A stretch of 64,000 nucleotides of DNA from Candidatus Ribeiella danica (GCA_016717335.1 JADKFS010000001.1:1798001-1862000); one strand, 5' to 3'. Positions 49,694 through 59,027 are shown, numbered from the stretch's first letter. Made by a program: numbers and translations. The notes: generated by a model from the letters alone, not told the origin.

Positions 49694-51010
49694 CTAAAAG
49701 ATCGGCTTCTGGCGCAGACGCACGATCGCGCTCACCGTGCCAAGGCCGACCGCGATCGCCACGATGATCAGCGTCGCGCGGACTGTGTCGGCCAGGCCGT
49801 CCAGGTAGTTGTCGTTCACGAAGCCGAGCACCGCGCGGAAGGCCGGCACGCCCGGCACCAGCGGGATGTAGCCGGGGATGGCGAACAGCGAGGACGGCAC
49901 CCGCAGCCAGCGCGCCAGCAGCTCGGCCAGCGCGCCGATCGTCAGCCCGCTCAGGAAGGCCGCGACCTCGATCGGGAAGCCGCCCAGCAGCGTGGCGCTA
50001 TTGCGCACCGCCACCGCCGCCATGCCGGCCAGCGCTGCGAGCGGGAGCGCGCGCCCTGGCACGTCGAACAGCACGGCGAAGCCGCCGGCGGCCAGCAGCG
50101 CCATCGCCATCGCCAGCAGCAGGTTCGGCTGCGTCGCCGTGGTGATGACGACCCGCGCGCCGGTGACCAGCAGCATCGCCCACACGCCTACGCCGATCGA
50201 CATGACCGCCAGCAGCGCGGCCGTCGCCCGCGCCGTGCCGGAGACGATGTCGCCGCGAAACAGGTCGGCCGTCCCGCTCACGAGCGGCACACCCGGCACG
50301 AGCAGCAGCACCGAGGCGGCCAGCGCCGTCGCGGGGACAGCCAGCAGCGCGAACGGCCCGGGGAGCCAGCGCGCCAGGTTGAGGTTCGCCAGCCCGTAGG
50401 ACATGAACAGCGCCAAGCCGCTGGAGAACGCGGCCACGATCGCGGTGGTCATCAGCCGGTCGAGGTTGTGGTGCAGCAGCGTGTGGCGCAGGTACTGGGC
50501 CACGCTGGCGGCGATCAGCACGACCACGAACTCGGCAAAGCCGCCGCCGAACAGCACCGCGAACGCGGCGCACGCGACCCCAACCGCCAGCGTCGTCTGC
50601 CAGACTTTGTAGCGGCGCGGCTGGCTCGCGATCGTGTCCAGATCGGCGCGGGCCTGGTCGAGCCCGATCTCGTGGCGATCGATCCGCCGCGAGACGTCGA
50701 TCACCGCATCCATGCGGCTCAGGTCGACGCCGCTCTTGGTCACGCGCAGGATGCGCGTGCGGTGCTCGCCGTGCGAGACCGCGGTCGCCAGGATACCCTG
50801 CGGCGTCACGTAGATGTCCATCCACTCGGCGCCCAGGCCGGTGCCGATGTGGTGCACGGTCTCCTCGACCCGCGAGGTGTTGGCGCCATTCTCCAGCATG
50901 ATCTGGCCGGCGCGCAGCGCGGTGTTCAGCACCTCGCGCAGCTCCTCGCGCGAGAGCGACTCGTGCCCGGCGCTCGCCTCGTCTACCGGCAACACAGCTT
51001 TCCCTATCAT
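49694..51010 (-). CDS. thrE: Threonine/serine exporter, ThrE family
   Basis: The 438-residue protein begins with a cytoplasmic region (LSREELREVLNTALRAGQIM, then the VTPQGI/SHGEHRTRI stretch) and has about ten TM helices from residue 140. The halves match PF06738 (ThrE) and PF12821 (ThrE_2) fused, as in Corynebacterium ThrE. The motif PGVPLVSGTADLFRGD (about 240-255) is the conserved ThrE loop, repeated in the second half as LVPGVPAFRAVLGF. It exports threonine or serine, driven by proton motive force. Confidence 0.9.
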   Translation of the reverse strand: MIGKAVLPVDEASAGHESLSREELREVLNTALRAGQIMLENGANTSRVEETVHHIGTGLGAEWMDIYVTPQGILATAVSHGEHRTRILRVTKSGVDLSRMDAVIDVSRRIDRHEIGLDQARADLDTIASQPRRYKVWQTTLAVGVACAAFAVLFGGGFAEFVVVLIAASVAQYLRHTLLHHNLDRLMTTAIVAAFSSGLALFMSYGLANLNLARWLPGPFALLAVPATALAASVLLLVPGVPLVSGTADLFRGDIVSGTARATAALLAVMSIGVGVWAMLLVTGARVVITTATQPNLLLAMAMALLAAGGFAVLFDVPGRALPLAALAGMAAVAVRNSATLLGGFPIEVAAFLSGLTIGALAELLARWLRVPSSLFAIPGYIPLVPGVPAFRAVLGFVNDNYLDGLADTVRATLIIVAIAVGLGTVSAIVRLRQKPIF

Positions 51011-51292
51011 AGTACATGTCCTTTAGACAAGGTTTCGCTTTGCGGCAATCAGCATTACAGGTTGGGGGGTGTGGAGGTCCCCACACCTCCCAACAGTGGG
51101 GCTTTGAGGGCGGCTTCGTCGCCCCCACGTCCCACCCCGAACTGTAAGGTTCGCAAGAACCATGTCTTAGCACGAGACACCAGACCACAAACAGCTCGGA
51201 TCGGCATCGCCCAATCTTCACAGCTGTGTGACCTGGTGTCTCAGTAGTTGGAGACAGCCGCTGGCTCGTCTTGCAAATGCTCTAGAGTGCGA
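51011..51292. other. Intergenic region with inverted repeats upstream of thrE
   Basis: GTTGGGGGGTGTGGaggtcCCCACACCTCCCAAC (51061-51094) forms a hairpin of about 14 bp. A second, imperfect one (GTGGGGCTTTGAGGGCGGC...GCCGCCC) follows at about 51097-51135 and resembles the core hairpin after usp. No T-tract. No gene seen. Confidence 0.55.
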
Positions 51293-52843
51293 TCACCCGC
51301 TACGCTTCGCGGGCTTGCCCGGCCGCTTGCCCGCCGCGCCTGGCCGGCGTATCTGCGCGCCGTCGTCCTCGCCAGGCTCCTGCGACTCCTCACCCGCCAA
51401 CTCCTGGGGGTCGGGACTTGGGGCTTGGGACTTGGGACTTGGGACTTGGGGCCTGACGTTCCCATGCGCTGGCGCTGCTTCCCTAGCCCCTTGCCCCAAG
51501 CCTCTAGCCCCAACGTCGTCGCGCCACGCCAGCCGCTCCCGGATCGCCGCCTCGAAGCCGCGGCCGGTCGGCTCGTAGTAGCGCCGGCCCTGCAGGTTGG
51601 GCGGGAAGTGCTCCTGGTCGACCCGCGCGTCCTCCTGGTCGTGGGCGTACTTGTAGCCCTTGCCGTAGCCCAGCCCCTTCATCAGCCGGGTGGGCGCGTT
51701 GCGCAGGTGCAGCGGCACCGGGTCGTTGCGCGTCTCGGCCACGTCCTTCATCGCCTCGCCGTAGGCCGAGTAGACCGCATTGCTCTTGGGCGCCTGGGCC
51801 AGGTAGACGACCGCCTGGGCCAGCGCCAGGTCGCCCTCGGGCTGGCCGAGAAAGTGGACCGCCTGCTGCGCCGCGATCGTCAGCGGCAGCGCCTGCGGGT
51901 CGGCCAGCCCGATATCCTCGACGGCCATGCGCACGACGCGCCGCACGATATAGAGCGGGTCCTCACCGCCGTCGAGCATTCGGCCGAGCCAGTAGAGCGC
52001 CGCGTCGGGGTCGCTGTCGCGCACGCACTTGTGCAGCGCCGAGATCGCGTCGTAGTGCAGCTCGCCGCTCTTATCGTAGCGGGTGGCGCGGCTCTGCAGC
52101 GCGTCGCGGATATCGTCCACCGTGATCAGCCGCCGGTCGCCGAGCGCGGGCGGCTTGGCCAGCACGGCCGCCTCCAGCGCGTTGAGCGCGGTGCGCGCGT
52201 CGCCGTTCGACATATTGATCAGGTAGCCGCGCGCGTCGGCCGCCAGCATCGCGCTGTACTCGCCCAGCCCGCGCTCCTTGTCGGAGACCGCGCGGTCGAC
52301 CAGCACGCCGACCTGCGCGTCCGAGAGCGACTCGAGCACGAACACGCGCGCCCGCGAGAGCAGCGCGGAGTTGACCTCGAACGAGGGGTTCTCGGTCGTC
52401 GCGCCGATCAGGATGATCGTGCCGTCCTCGACGTAGGGCAGGATCGCGTCCTGCTGGGCCTTGTTGAAGCGGTGGATCTCGTCGATAAACATGACCGTGC
52501 GCTGCTGGAACATACCCAGGCGATCCTGCGACTCCTTGACCACCCGCCGCAGGTCGGCCACGCCGGCCGACACGGCCGAGAGCGGCTCGAAGTGCGCGTT
52601 GGTCGTCTCGGCGATAATGCGCGCCAGCGTCGTCTTGCCGCTGCCGGGCGGCCCCCACAGAATGATCGAGAACAGCGTATCGCCGGCGATCGCGCGGCGC
52701 AGCAGCCGGCCCTCGCCGACGATCTGCTCCTGGCCGACAAACTCGTCCAGCGAGCGCGGGCGCATGCGCGCGGCCAGCGGCGCCTGGCGCTGCAGCGCCT
52801 CGTCGCGCTGGGTATCGAAGAGTGTTTTTTGCGCTTTGGGCAT
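51293..52843 (-). CDS. rarA: Replication-associated recombination protein A (AAA+ ATPase), with repeat-derived C-terminal tail
   Basis: At 516 residues this exceeds the usual 420-450. Walker A is GPPGSGKTTLA (about 63-73), Walker B VMFIDEIHRFN (about 114-124), sensor 1 GATTENPSFEVNSALLSR (about 143-160), with arginine finger. The MgsA_C region is full and ends at about residue 428 (GFEAAIRERLAWRDD). Residues about 430-516 are extra and low complexity (VPSPKSQAPSPDPQE); the DNA there is a run of CTTGGGG/CTTGGGA heptamers. RarA acts at stalled forks with SSB. Confidence 0.93.
   Translation of the reverse strand: MPKAQKTLFDTQRDEALQRQAPLAARMRPRSLDEFVGQEQIVGEGRLLRRAIAGDTLFSIILWGPPGSGKTTLARIIAETTNAHFEPLSAVSAGVADLRRVVKESQDRLGMFQQRTVMFIDEIHRFNKAQQDAILPYVEDGTIILIGATTENPSFEVNSALLSRARVFVLESLSDAQVGVLVDRAVSDKERGLGEYSAMLAADARGYLINMSNGDARTALNALEAAVLAKPPALGDRRLITVDDIRDALQSRATRYDKSGELHYDAISALHKCVRDSDPDAALYWLGRMLDGGEDPLYIVRRVVRMAVEDIGLADPQALPLTIAAQQAVHFLGQPEGDLALAQAVVYLAQAPKSNAVYSAYGEAMKDVAETRNDPVPLHLRNAPTRLMKGLGYGKGYKYAHDQEDARVDQEHFPPNLQGRRYYEPTGRGFEAAIRERLAWRDDVGARGLGQGAREAAPAHGNVRPQVPSPKSQAPSPDPQELAGEESQEPGEDDGAQIRRPGAAGKRPGKPAKRSG
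51408..51512. repeat. CTTGGGG/CTTGGGA heptamer array inside the rarA reading frame
   Basis: About seven units of (C/A)TTGGG(G/A) lie at 51415-51455, and related CCTAGCCCCTTGCCCC units follow. On the minus strand they are translated as repeated Pro/Ser/Lys-rich residues. Confidence 0.85.
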
Positions 52844-52929
52844 GGGTCAATCCATTCGATGTGTGCCTGTTTCCGCGCCTCCAATAATACCACATCGCCC
52901 GCGCGGGGCTGCGCGCCCGCCTGCTCCCC

Positions 52930-53066
52930 GATCACCCCACCCCCTCTGCCCCTGCCAGGGGCGGGGGTGAGCACTGTCTGGTGCGGGGGTTTCGGCTCCG
53001 CCGAAACCCCGTGCCGAGCCACCGTTTCCCCCTCTCCCGTTGGGAGTGGGGGCAAGGGGGTGAGGG
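52930..53066. repeat. Cloverleaf-like palindromic module I
   Basis: CACCCCACCCCCTCTGCCCC / GGGGCAAGGGGGTGAGGG outer runs, arm CCCTGCCAGGGGCGGGGG, core around 52979-53022 (GTTTCGGCtccGCCGAAAC plus imperfect extensions), and arm CTCTCCCgttGGGAGTG. The core and the trailing CTGCAGGGCATCAGCATGCG are nearly the same as in module C. Confidence 0.8.
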
Positions 53067-53394
53067 CCTGCAGGGCATCAGCATGCGCTGGAAAAAAACC
53101 TACCCCGAAAGGGGTTGGGGGGTGAGGGCTTACAGCTCAGCCGCGCGCAGCGCGCCAACCATCAGTCACCTCCGCTCTGGTACCTATCCAGTACGCCGAA
53201 TAGGTCGAAGTGGGATAATCGGGCTATTGAGATCGATCTGCCAATCGCGTATGCTCTATATCAGTAGGGCGCTGAACTTTGATAAATAAAACGGTTGGCG
53301 ATCAAACGTCCCCCCGCGCAGTCATCCCCCATGCGGCCTCGGCCATCTCCCAAACACCTCGGACGCCACCGTGACAACAGAGAGCGCCTTTTAC
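53067..53394. other. Spacer without recognised gene
   Basis: After the module C/I trailer the sequence to 53394 holds AT-richer DNA (CTTTGATAAATAAAACGG at about 53276) but no gene or promoter I can support. Confidence 0.3.
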
Positions 53395-53452
53395 CACCAA
53401 ACAAGCAATCAGCCGCCGGCCTCTAGAGCCGGCGGCTGATTGCTTTTTGGTG
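53395..53452. terminator. Long perfect hairpin, bidirectional terminator candidate
   Basis: Stem AAGCAATCAGCCGCCGGC (53403-53420) with its complement (53428-53445), loop CTCTAGA, extended by CACCAA/TTGGTG. T-rich tails on both strands (TTTTTGG; TTTGTTTGG). It would end transcripts of the GlsB-like gene on the minus strand, or of an unrecognised RNA on the plus strand. Confidence 0.65.
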
Positions 53453-53630
53453 CGCGATCCGAATCGTCCCGCGCCGCTTCGGTCTTGCCGATGTAGAGCG
53501 TATCGGAATGCTATCGCTGTGCCGATTGAGTCGCGAGCTGCGCTCCTCTACGCGAATATCACGCAATGTGCTCGCGAGCATTCGCGCAGCTCGCGGACTC
53601 GCTAGCGCGCCTGCAGGCCCGAAGCTGAGA
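53453..53630. other. Spacer without recognised feature
   Basis: GTGCTCGCGAGCATTCGCGC contains a short palindrome (GCTCGCGAGC). Nothing else is seen. Confidence 0.3.
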
Positions 53631-53888
53631 TCAGGCGCGCCGCCGCCCCCACCCCAGGATCGCCAGCAGAATCACCGCGCCGATCACCGCGACGACGAAG
53701 CTGCGGATATTGAAGCCGAAGTCGAGCGAGTTGCCGGTGAGCAGGTTGTAGAGGAAGCCGCCGATAAACGCGCCCACCACACCCACGACAATGTTCAGCA
53801 GACAGCCCTGCCGCTCATTCGTCCCTGCGATCATGCTGGCGACCCAGCCGGCGATCGCGCCGAAGACGATCCACGCAAGCCATCCCAT
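53631..53888 (-). CDS. GlsB/YeaQ/YmgE family stress-response membrane protein
   Basis: The 85-residue protein has three TM helices and the family pattern WLAWIVFGAIAGWVAS, then GCLLNIVVGVVGAFIGGFLY (about 28-47). Known from PF04226 ('transglycosylase-associated') proteins, which respond to acid or envelope stress; activity is unproven. ATG 53888 follows GGGAGGTAG. Confidence 0.92.
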   Translation of the reverse strand: MGWLAWIVFGAIAGWVASMIAGTNERQGCLLNIVVGVVGAFIGGFLYNLLTGNSLDFGFNIRSFVVAVIGAVILLAILGWGRRRA

Positions 53889-53988
53889 AGCTACCTCCCT
53901 TTTTCCTCAAAGGACCTGAAGGCTACCACGGCGGCTATTGTACCAGAAAGCGGTTCGTTCGCCGCTACCGCTCCCCGTGCTGCCGTCC

Positions 53989-54064
53989 TTGCCGGGGGTG
54001 AATCCCATCGCGCCAGCCAAAAATACCCCCTCTCCCGCGGGAGAGGGGGCAGGGGGTGAGGCAA
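53989..54064. repeat. Partial palindromic module next to the ABC permease stop
   Basis: CCCCTCTCCCGCGGGAGAGGGG hairpin followed by GCAGGGGGTGAGG. One arm and half the outer stem only. Confidence 0.6.
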
Positions 54065-54089
54065 CTATCACAAAGGAGAAGCAGGCCTC

Positions 54090-54932
54090 CTACCGCCCGG
54101 CCAGGCCGGTGGTGGCGATGCCCTCGATGAAGTAGCGCTGCGCGAACAGAAAGATCACCAGGGTCGGCAGCACCGCCAGCACCGAGCCGGCCATAATCAG
54201 GTCGACGCGCGCGGCGTACAGCGCCTGCAGGTCCATCAGCCCCTGCGTGACGACCTTCTTGCTCGGGTCGCTGATGATGATCAGCGGCCACAGAAAGCTA
54301 TTCCAGGCGTACAGAAAGCCGAACGTCGCCAAGGTCGCCATGGCCGGGCGCGCCAGCGGGATAGCGATCTTGAACAGGATGCCCCAGCGGCTCGCCCCGT
54401 CGATCATCGCCGCCTCTTCCAGATCGCGCGGCAGCCCCATGAAGAACTGGCGCAGCAGGAACGTGCCGTAGGCGGTGAACAGCCAGGGCACGATCAGCGC
54501 GGTCAGCTTGTCGACCCAGCCAAACGCGATCATCAGCCGGTACATCGGGATGATCAGCACCGCGAACGGCACCATCAGCGTCAGCAGGTAGATGAAGAAC
54601 AGCTGGTCGCGGCCGGGGAACTCCAGCCGCGCGAACGCGTAGCCGGCCAGCACCGAGGTAAAGACCCACCCGGCGACGACCCCGATCGTCACGATCGCCG
54701 AGTTGATCAGCTGCGTGCCGAGCGGCACGATGCTCAGCACCTCCAGGTAGTTCCCAATCTGCAGCACCTCGGGAAAGAGCTTCGGCGGGATCTGGACAAC
54801 TTCCGACGAGTTCTTCAGCGACGACGCCAGCATGTAGATGAACGGAAATGCAATGACCAGGCCGGTGATCAGCAGAAACGCATAGGCCAACCAGCGCTCA
54901 TATGGCTTCTGGAGGAAAAGACCGCGCTCCAT
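54090..54932 (-). CDS. Carbohydrate ABC transporter permease (MalG type)
   Basis: ATG 54932 is preferred, since GGAGG lies six bases before it; a TTG at 54944 overlaps that site. The 280-residue protein has six TM helices. The EAA loop at about residues 178-192 (EEAAMIDGASRWGILFKIA) is the contact with the ATPase. It is the third gene of the operon. No ATPase subunit is encoded here, so a shared MsiK/UgpC-like ATPase from elsewhere must be used. Confidence 0.95.
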   Translation of the reverse strand: MERGLFLQKPYERWLAYAFLLITGLVIAFPFIYMLASSLKNSSEVVQIPPKLFPEVLQIGNYLEVLSIVPLGTQLINSAIVTIGVVAGWVFTSVLAGYAFARLEFPGRDQLFFIYLLTLMVPFAVLIIPMYRLMIAFGWVDKLTALIVPWLFTAYGTFLLRQFFMGLPRDLEEAAMIDGASRWGILFKIAIPLARPAMATLATFGFLYAWNSFLWPLIIISDPSKKVVTQGLMDLQALYAARVDLIMAGSVLAVLPTLVIFLFAQRYFIEGIATTGLAGR

Positions 54933-55028
54933 AGCACCCTCCAAAGGAGCAGTCTTGAGTCTTGAGCTTGGGGCCTTCAGCCCATCAACCTTGAGCTCAG
55001 GCCAAAGCTCGTACCGTGACCCTCAAAA

Positions 55029-55991
55029 CTACTCGTAGTTGACCCAGCGGTTCGAGACACGGAACTGCACGAAGGTGATGATCAGAATCATGATCGTCAG
55101 CACCCAGGCCATCGCCGAGGCGTAGCCCATGCGGAAGCTGATGAAGCCCTCGCGGTACAGATTGACCACCACCGTCAGCATCGAGTCGGCCGGGCCGGCG
55201 TTGTTGCTGCGCGTCCAGCCCAGCGCGAACGGGACGTCGAAGACTTGCAGGCAGTTGATCAGCGTGGTCACCAGCACGAAGAAGCTGGTCGGCGAGAGCA
55301 TCGGCACCGTGATCTTCATGAACTGCTGCCAGCGGCTGGCGCCGTCGATGCTGGCGGCCTCGTACAGCTGGCGTGAGATGCCCTGCAGGCCGGCCAGGAA
55401 GATCACCATGTTGTAGCCGACCGTCTTCCAAGAGAAGACCAGGATCACGCTCCACATGGGCAGCGGGATGCCGAGAAACGATGTTTCGATCGAGGTGAGC
55501 CACGATTGCCGCGAAAGGCCGACCAGGCTCAGCGCGTAGTTGAGGAAGCCGAAGTCGAAGTTGAGCAGGTATTTCCACAGCAGCGACACGGCGACGACCG
55601 AGGCCACGACCGGGATGAAGAATAGCGTGCGAAAGAAGGCCCGGCCGCGCAGCTGCTCGTTCAGGAACACCGCCAGCAGCAGCGCCGGTATCATCGACAG
55701 CACCATCGTCGCGGCCGAGAACACGAACGTGTTCCACAGCGACTCGTAGAAGATCCGGTCGCTCAGCACGTTCGCGTAGTTCTCAAGCCCGATGAAGCGC
55801 GTCTCGCCGGCCAGGCGCGAGTTGGTGAAGCTCAGGTACAGCGACATTCCAAGCGGGACCGCGAAGAAGACGACAACCCCCAGGATAGTGGGCAGAAGCA
55901 TACTATAGGCGTCAAGCGCCTCGCGCAGCTTCTTTGCGCTGACACTGCGACGTGCCGATCCCTGCGCGAGCGTGGCCTGCACTTTGCTCAT
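55029..55991 (-). CDS. Carbohydrate ABC transporter permease (MalF/UgpA type)
   Basis: The 320-residue protein (ATG 55991, GGAGGCAGCC upstream) has six TM helices and the EAA loop YEAASIDGASRWQQFMKITV at about 213-232. It pairs with the permease encoded 96 bp downstream to form the channel. A cytoplasmic N-terminal region of about 25 residues precedes TM1. Confidence 0.95.
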   Translation of the reverse strand: MSKVQATLAQGSARRSVSAKKLREALDAYSMLLPTILGVVVFFAVPLGMSLYLSFTNSRLAGETRFIGLENYANVLSDRIFYESLWNTFVFSAATMVLSMIPALLLAVFLNEQLRGRAFFRTLFFIPVVASVVAVSLLWKYLLNFDFGFLNYALSLVGLSRQSWLTSIETSFLGIPLPMWSVILVFSWKTVGYNMVIFLAGLQGISRQLYEAASIDGASRWQQFMKITVPMLSPTSFFVLVTTLINCLQVFDVPFALGWTRSNNAGPADSMLTVVVNLYREGFISFRMGYASAMAWVLTIMILIITFVQFRVSNRWVNYE

Positions 55992-55992
55992 G

Positions 55993-56094
55993 GCTGCCTC
56001 CCCGTCGATAGTCGGTAGGTCGTAGCCAGCCGCCGACGCCAGCCCGCATCGCGCGGGGCACGGCAGCTGACGACTGGCTACGGCCTACGTAGAC
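55993..56094. other. Spacer in the ABC operon with a possible decayed MITE-like copy
   Basis: GATAGTCGGTAGGTCGTAGC and GACGACTGGCTACGGCC resemble the MITE-like element's right half; CTACGTAGACCTAC overlaps the binding-protein stop codon (56095-56097). Similarity is weak and by eye. Confidence 0.3.
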
Positions 56095-57432
56095 CTACTT
56101 TTTGAACGCGGCGGTCGTCGTCTCACAGGCCTGCTTGCCGAACTCCTCCGGCGTGATCTTGCCGGCGGTCATCTGGCTCCACAGCTTGCCGAAGCCCGAG
56201 CTGTAGTCGGCCCAGCTGCCGGTCCACAGCGGCGACTCGAGCGCGGCGTACGATACGCCATCGAGGTAGGCCTGGTTGTTCGCCGGCGGCGTCGCCTTCA
56301 AGAAGGCGTCGACAGCGGCCTGGTCCTTGCGCGGCGGGATGTTGGTGCCTAGCGCCGCGACTTTGCCGGTCGCCTCGGCGCTCGTCAGGACCTTCAGCAC
56401 TTCCCATGCGGCGTCGGGGCTGACGGTTTTGGCGTTGACCAGGTACGGGCCCCAGAACAGCCAGGTGCTCTTGGCCTTGCCCTCCGGCATCACCGCCACG
56501 TCCCAGTTGAACTTGGCGTTGGTGCGCACGCCGGGGGCGAACCAGCGGCCATTGAAGTACATGCCGACCTTGCCGGCGTTGAACAGCGCCTCGCCGTCGG
56601 CATCGCCCGGCACAATCAGCTTGTCTTTGAACAGACTGTTGACATACGTGGCGCCGGCGATCGCCTCGGGGGTGTTCAGGCCGCAGGCGGTCTTATCGGC
56701 ATTGTAGTAGCTGCCGCCGGCCGAGTAGATGAAGTAGCCATCGGGGCCCCACCAATCGCCGAAGCCCAGGCCGTACTGCTGCTTGCTGGCGTCGGTCAGC
56801 TTCTTGGAGCTCTCCAGCAGCGCGTCCAAGTTCCACTTGCCCGCGGCGGCCAGCTCCTTGGGGGTCTGCAGGCCGGCGGCCTTGAACAGATCCTCGTTGT
56901 AGTATACGACCATCGTCGAGATGTCGCGCGGCAGGCCGTAGATCTTGCCGTCGCGGCTCAGCTCGCTGATCACGTTGGGGTAGAAGTCGTCGATCTTGAA
57001 GCTGGTGTCCTTGTCGATCAGCGGCTTCAGGTCGAGGATCGAGCCGGTGGCGACGAAGTCGGCCAGCTCGACGCCGCCGATCCAGAAGATGTCCGGCGCG
57101 TTGCCGGCGGCGATCTCGGTCTTGAGCTTCTCGAAGTAGCCCTGGTTGGCGCCCGCGTCGTAGACGGCCTTGATGTTCTTGCTGCCTAGCTTGTCGTTGA
57201 CAATCTGGTTCAGCTCCTCGTAGACCTTCTGCTCGGCCGCGTCGCTGTAGCGCGTGCGCCACTTGATTGTCGCCGCGCTGCCGCTCGCCGCGCCGCCGCC
57301 GGCCGCCGGAGCTGCCGTTGGGCTGCTCGCAGTGCCCCCGCCCTGCTGCTGCGTCGAGACGCCGCAGGCCACCAGCACGATGGCGGCAATCACTGCCAGG
57401 CTGAACAGACCGAACATTCGCTTGATCTGCAT
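56095..57432 (-). CDS. Sugar ABC transporter substrate-binding lipoprotein
   Basis: ATG 57432 follows GAAAGGAAAG. The 445-residue protein begins with a lipoprotein signal (IVLVACG, Cys about 22), a Gly/Ala/Ser linker, then the family 1 binding fold: AAGNAPDIFWIGGVELADF (about 110-128), GLPRDISTMVVYYNEDLFKAAG (about 165-186), and GKVGMYFNGRWFAPG (about 290-304). It delivers an oligosaccharide or similar sugar. First gene of the importer operon; the LacI-type gene lies just upstream on the same strand. Confidence 0.95.
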   Translation of the reverse strand: MQIKRMFGLFSLAVIAAIVLVACGVSTQQQGGGTASSPTAAPAAGGGAASGSAATIKWRTRYSDAAEQKVYEELNQIVNDKLGSKNIKAVYDAGANQGYFEKLKTEIAAGNAPDIFWIGGVELADFVATGSILDLKPLIDKDTSFKIDDFYPNVISELSRDGKIYGLPRDISTMVVYYNEDLFKAAGLQTPKELAAAGKWNLDALLESSKKLTDASKQQYGLGFGDWWGPDGYFIYSAGGSYYNADKTACGLNTPEAIAGATYVNSLFKDKLIVPGDADGEALFNAGKVGMYFNGRWFAPGVRTNAKFNWDVAVMPEGKAKSTWLFWGPYLVNAKTVSPDAAWEVLKVLTSAEATGKVAALGTNIPPRKDQAAVDAFLKATPPANNQAYLDGVSYAALESPLWTGSWADYSSGFGKLWSQMTAGKITPEEFGKQACETTTAAFKK

Positions 57433-57772
57433 GACCGCTTTCCTTTCGTTAGTGGAATTTGTATGACGCTCAATGTTTCTTCCGCCGGGAACGTTCGAAC
57501 GTCTCAACGTTTGAACGCTGCCCGCCGTCGACGGGCGCAAGCCGTCCGTGCCTCCATGTCTCTGCGCCGCTCACCTCCTTAGCGCTGCTCCAAAGCAAGC
57601 TATTCGGACATATGTAGACGTTGTATCGCTTTGATAAGACTTCGCCGTGCTGCCGACTGCGAACGCTGAACGTTTGCACGTTTGAACGCTGGAATTACCG
57701 ACTACCGACTGCGAACGCTGAACGTTGAATGTTGAGCGTTGAATGCTGCCGTCTGCCGACCGCGTACCGGCA
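57433..57772. repeat. Spacer between the LacI-type gene and the ABC operon, with heptamer-like repeats
   Basis: GAACGCTGAACGTT, GAACGTCTCAACGTTTGAAC and TTGAATGTTGAGCGTTGAAT repeats lie at both ends. The middle (57590-57645) is AT-richer and contains TTGTATCGCTTTGATAAG, an imperfect palindrome (TATC/GATA) that could be the operator of the ABC operon. No convincing promoter hexamers. Confidence 0.4.
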
Positions 57773-58786
57773 CTAGCTCCGCGGTGGCCCCGTGGTGCCG
57801 CGGGTAATGAACTCCGTCGATATCACTGTCGCGGGGGGCGGGGCCTGCCCATCCAACAGCGCGAAGACCGCGCTGGCAGCAGCGCCGCCCAAGGCGAAGC
57901 CGGGCTGTCGTACTGTCGTCAGCGGAGGGGTGGCGAGCACCGCGGTTGGGATATCGTCGAACCCAACCACCGAGAGGTCGGGCGGGACATCGATGCCGAG
58001 ATCCCTGGCCGCGCGCATCACGCCGATCGCCATGCGGTCGTTCAGCGCAAAGATCGCGGTCGGCCGCTGGGACTGCGCCAGCAAGGTCTGCCCGGCCTGC
58101 TCGCCGCTCTCGACTGAGAAATCCCCCTGCGCGATCATCTGCTCGTCCAGGCGCAGGCCGACCTCGCCAAGCGCCTCGCGAATGCCGCGCAGCCGCTCCT
58201 CCAGCGCGAATGGGCGCAGCACGCTGCCGACGATACCGATCCGCCGGTGGCCGAGCACCAGCAGGTGCTGCATCGCCCGCAGCGCCCCGCCATAGTCGTC
58301 GGCGTGCACCGCGTGGATGCTGCTGTTGCGCGGGTAGCCGATCACGACCACCGGGGCCTCCTGCCGGCCGAGCGCCTCGGTGAACTGCAGCAGGTCGCTG
58401 GTCTCCAGCACGACCGCCCCGTCGATCACGTCGCTGCGCATCAAGCGCACGCAGGCGCTGGCCGCCTCGGCAGGGGCGCGGGCCGTCGAGAGCAGCAGGT
58501 TATAGTCGCGCGCGTTCGCCTCATCTTCGATGCCGCGAATACACTCGAGCAGGTGGGGGTCGGCAAATAGCTGGTCGGGGGTATAGGGGATCAGCAGGCC
58601 GAGGATGAATGAGCGCCGCTTGCTCAGGCCGCGCGCGCGCTGGCTCGGCACGAAGCCGGTCTCGGCGATCACTCGCTCGATCCGCGCGCGCTTCTCGGCG
58701 CTCACGTACCGGCGGTTGTTGAGCACCTTTGAGACGGTCGCCACAGAGACGCCGGCTAGCTCCGCTACTTTATCAATCGTCGTCAT
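57773..58786 (-). CDS. LacI/GalR-family regulator, probable regulator of the sugar ABC operon
   Basis: The 337-residue protein has the helix-turn-helix IDKVAELAGVSVATVSKVLN at residues 4-23, hinge around 45-58 (SQRARGLSKRRS), and an effector domain ending in VGFDDIPTAVLATPPLTTVRQP. It lies directly upstream of the sugar ABC genes on the same strand, the usual arrangement for a local sugar-responsive repressor. A sigma-70-type promoter with overlapping palindromic sites stands at 58985-59056 (separate entries). Confidence 0.95.
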   Translation of the reverse strand: MTTIDKVAELAGVSVATVSKVLNNRRYVSAEKRARIERVIAETGFVPSQRARGLSKRRSFILGLLIPYTPDQLFADPHLLECIRGIEDEANARDYNLLLSTARAPAEAASACVRLMRSDVIDGAVVLETSDLLQFTEALGRQEAPVVVIGYPRNSSIHAVHADDYGGALRAMQHLLVLGHRRIGIVGSVLRPFALEERLRGIREALGEVGLRLDEQMIAQGDFSVESGEQAGQTLLAQSQRPTAIFALNDRMAIGVMRAARDLGIDVPPDLSVVGFDDIPTAVLATPPLTTVRQPGFALGGAAASAVFALLDGQAPPPATVISTEFITRGTTGPPRS

Positions 58787-58984
58787 TGGCGTATCACATC
58801 AACATCGGTGTGAGCGTAACAAGGGTACGGAAGCGCAGCCTAGCTGTAAAGTGTTTTTTGGGGATGTAGGGCTGATTGAGTCGAGAGCAGCCAGGTGCGC
58901 GATATCTGAGCGGGCTGGTAGACTGCCGCGCTATTCGGCAATACAGAGACGTATCTCTGATGACGTCTTCCCGATCCCAGGGTA

Positions 58985-59024
58985 GGAAACCGGTTGCTTG
59001 CGATCATATAGTAAAGCGGTTTCC
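58985..59024 (-). promoter_or_regulatory. Pair of LacI-family-like operators in inverted orientation
   Basis: GGAAACCGGTT (58985-58995, plus strand) and GGAAACCGCTT (59014-59024, read on the minus strand) share GGAAACCGsTT. They lie just after the -10 element of the promoter below, where bound repressor would block transcription. LacI-family operators commonly have a central CG flanked by A/T-rich arms as here. Confidence 0.55.
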
Positions 59025-59027
59025 GAC

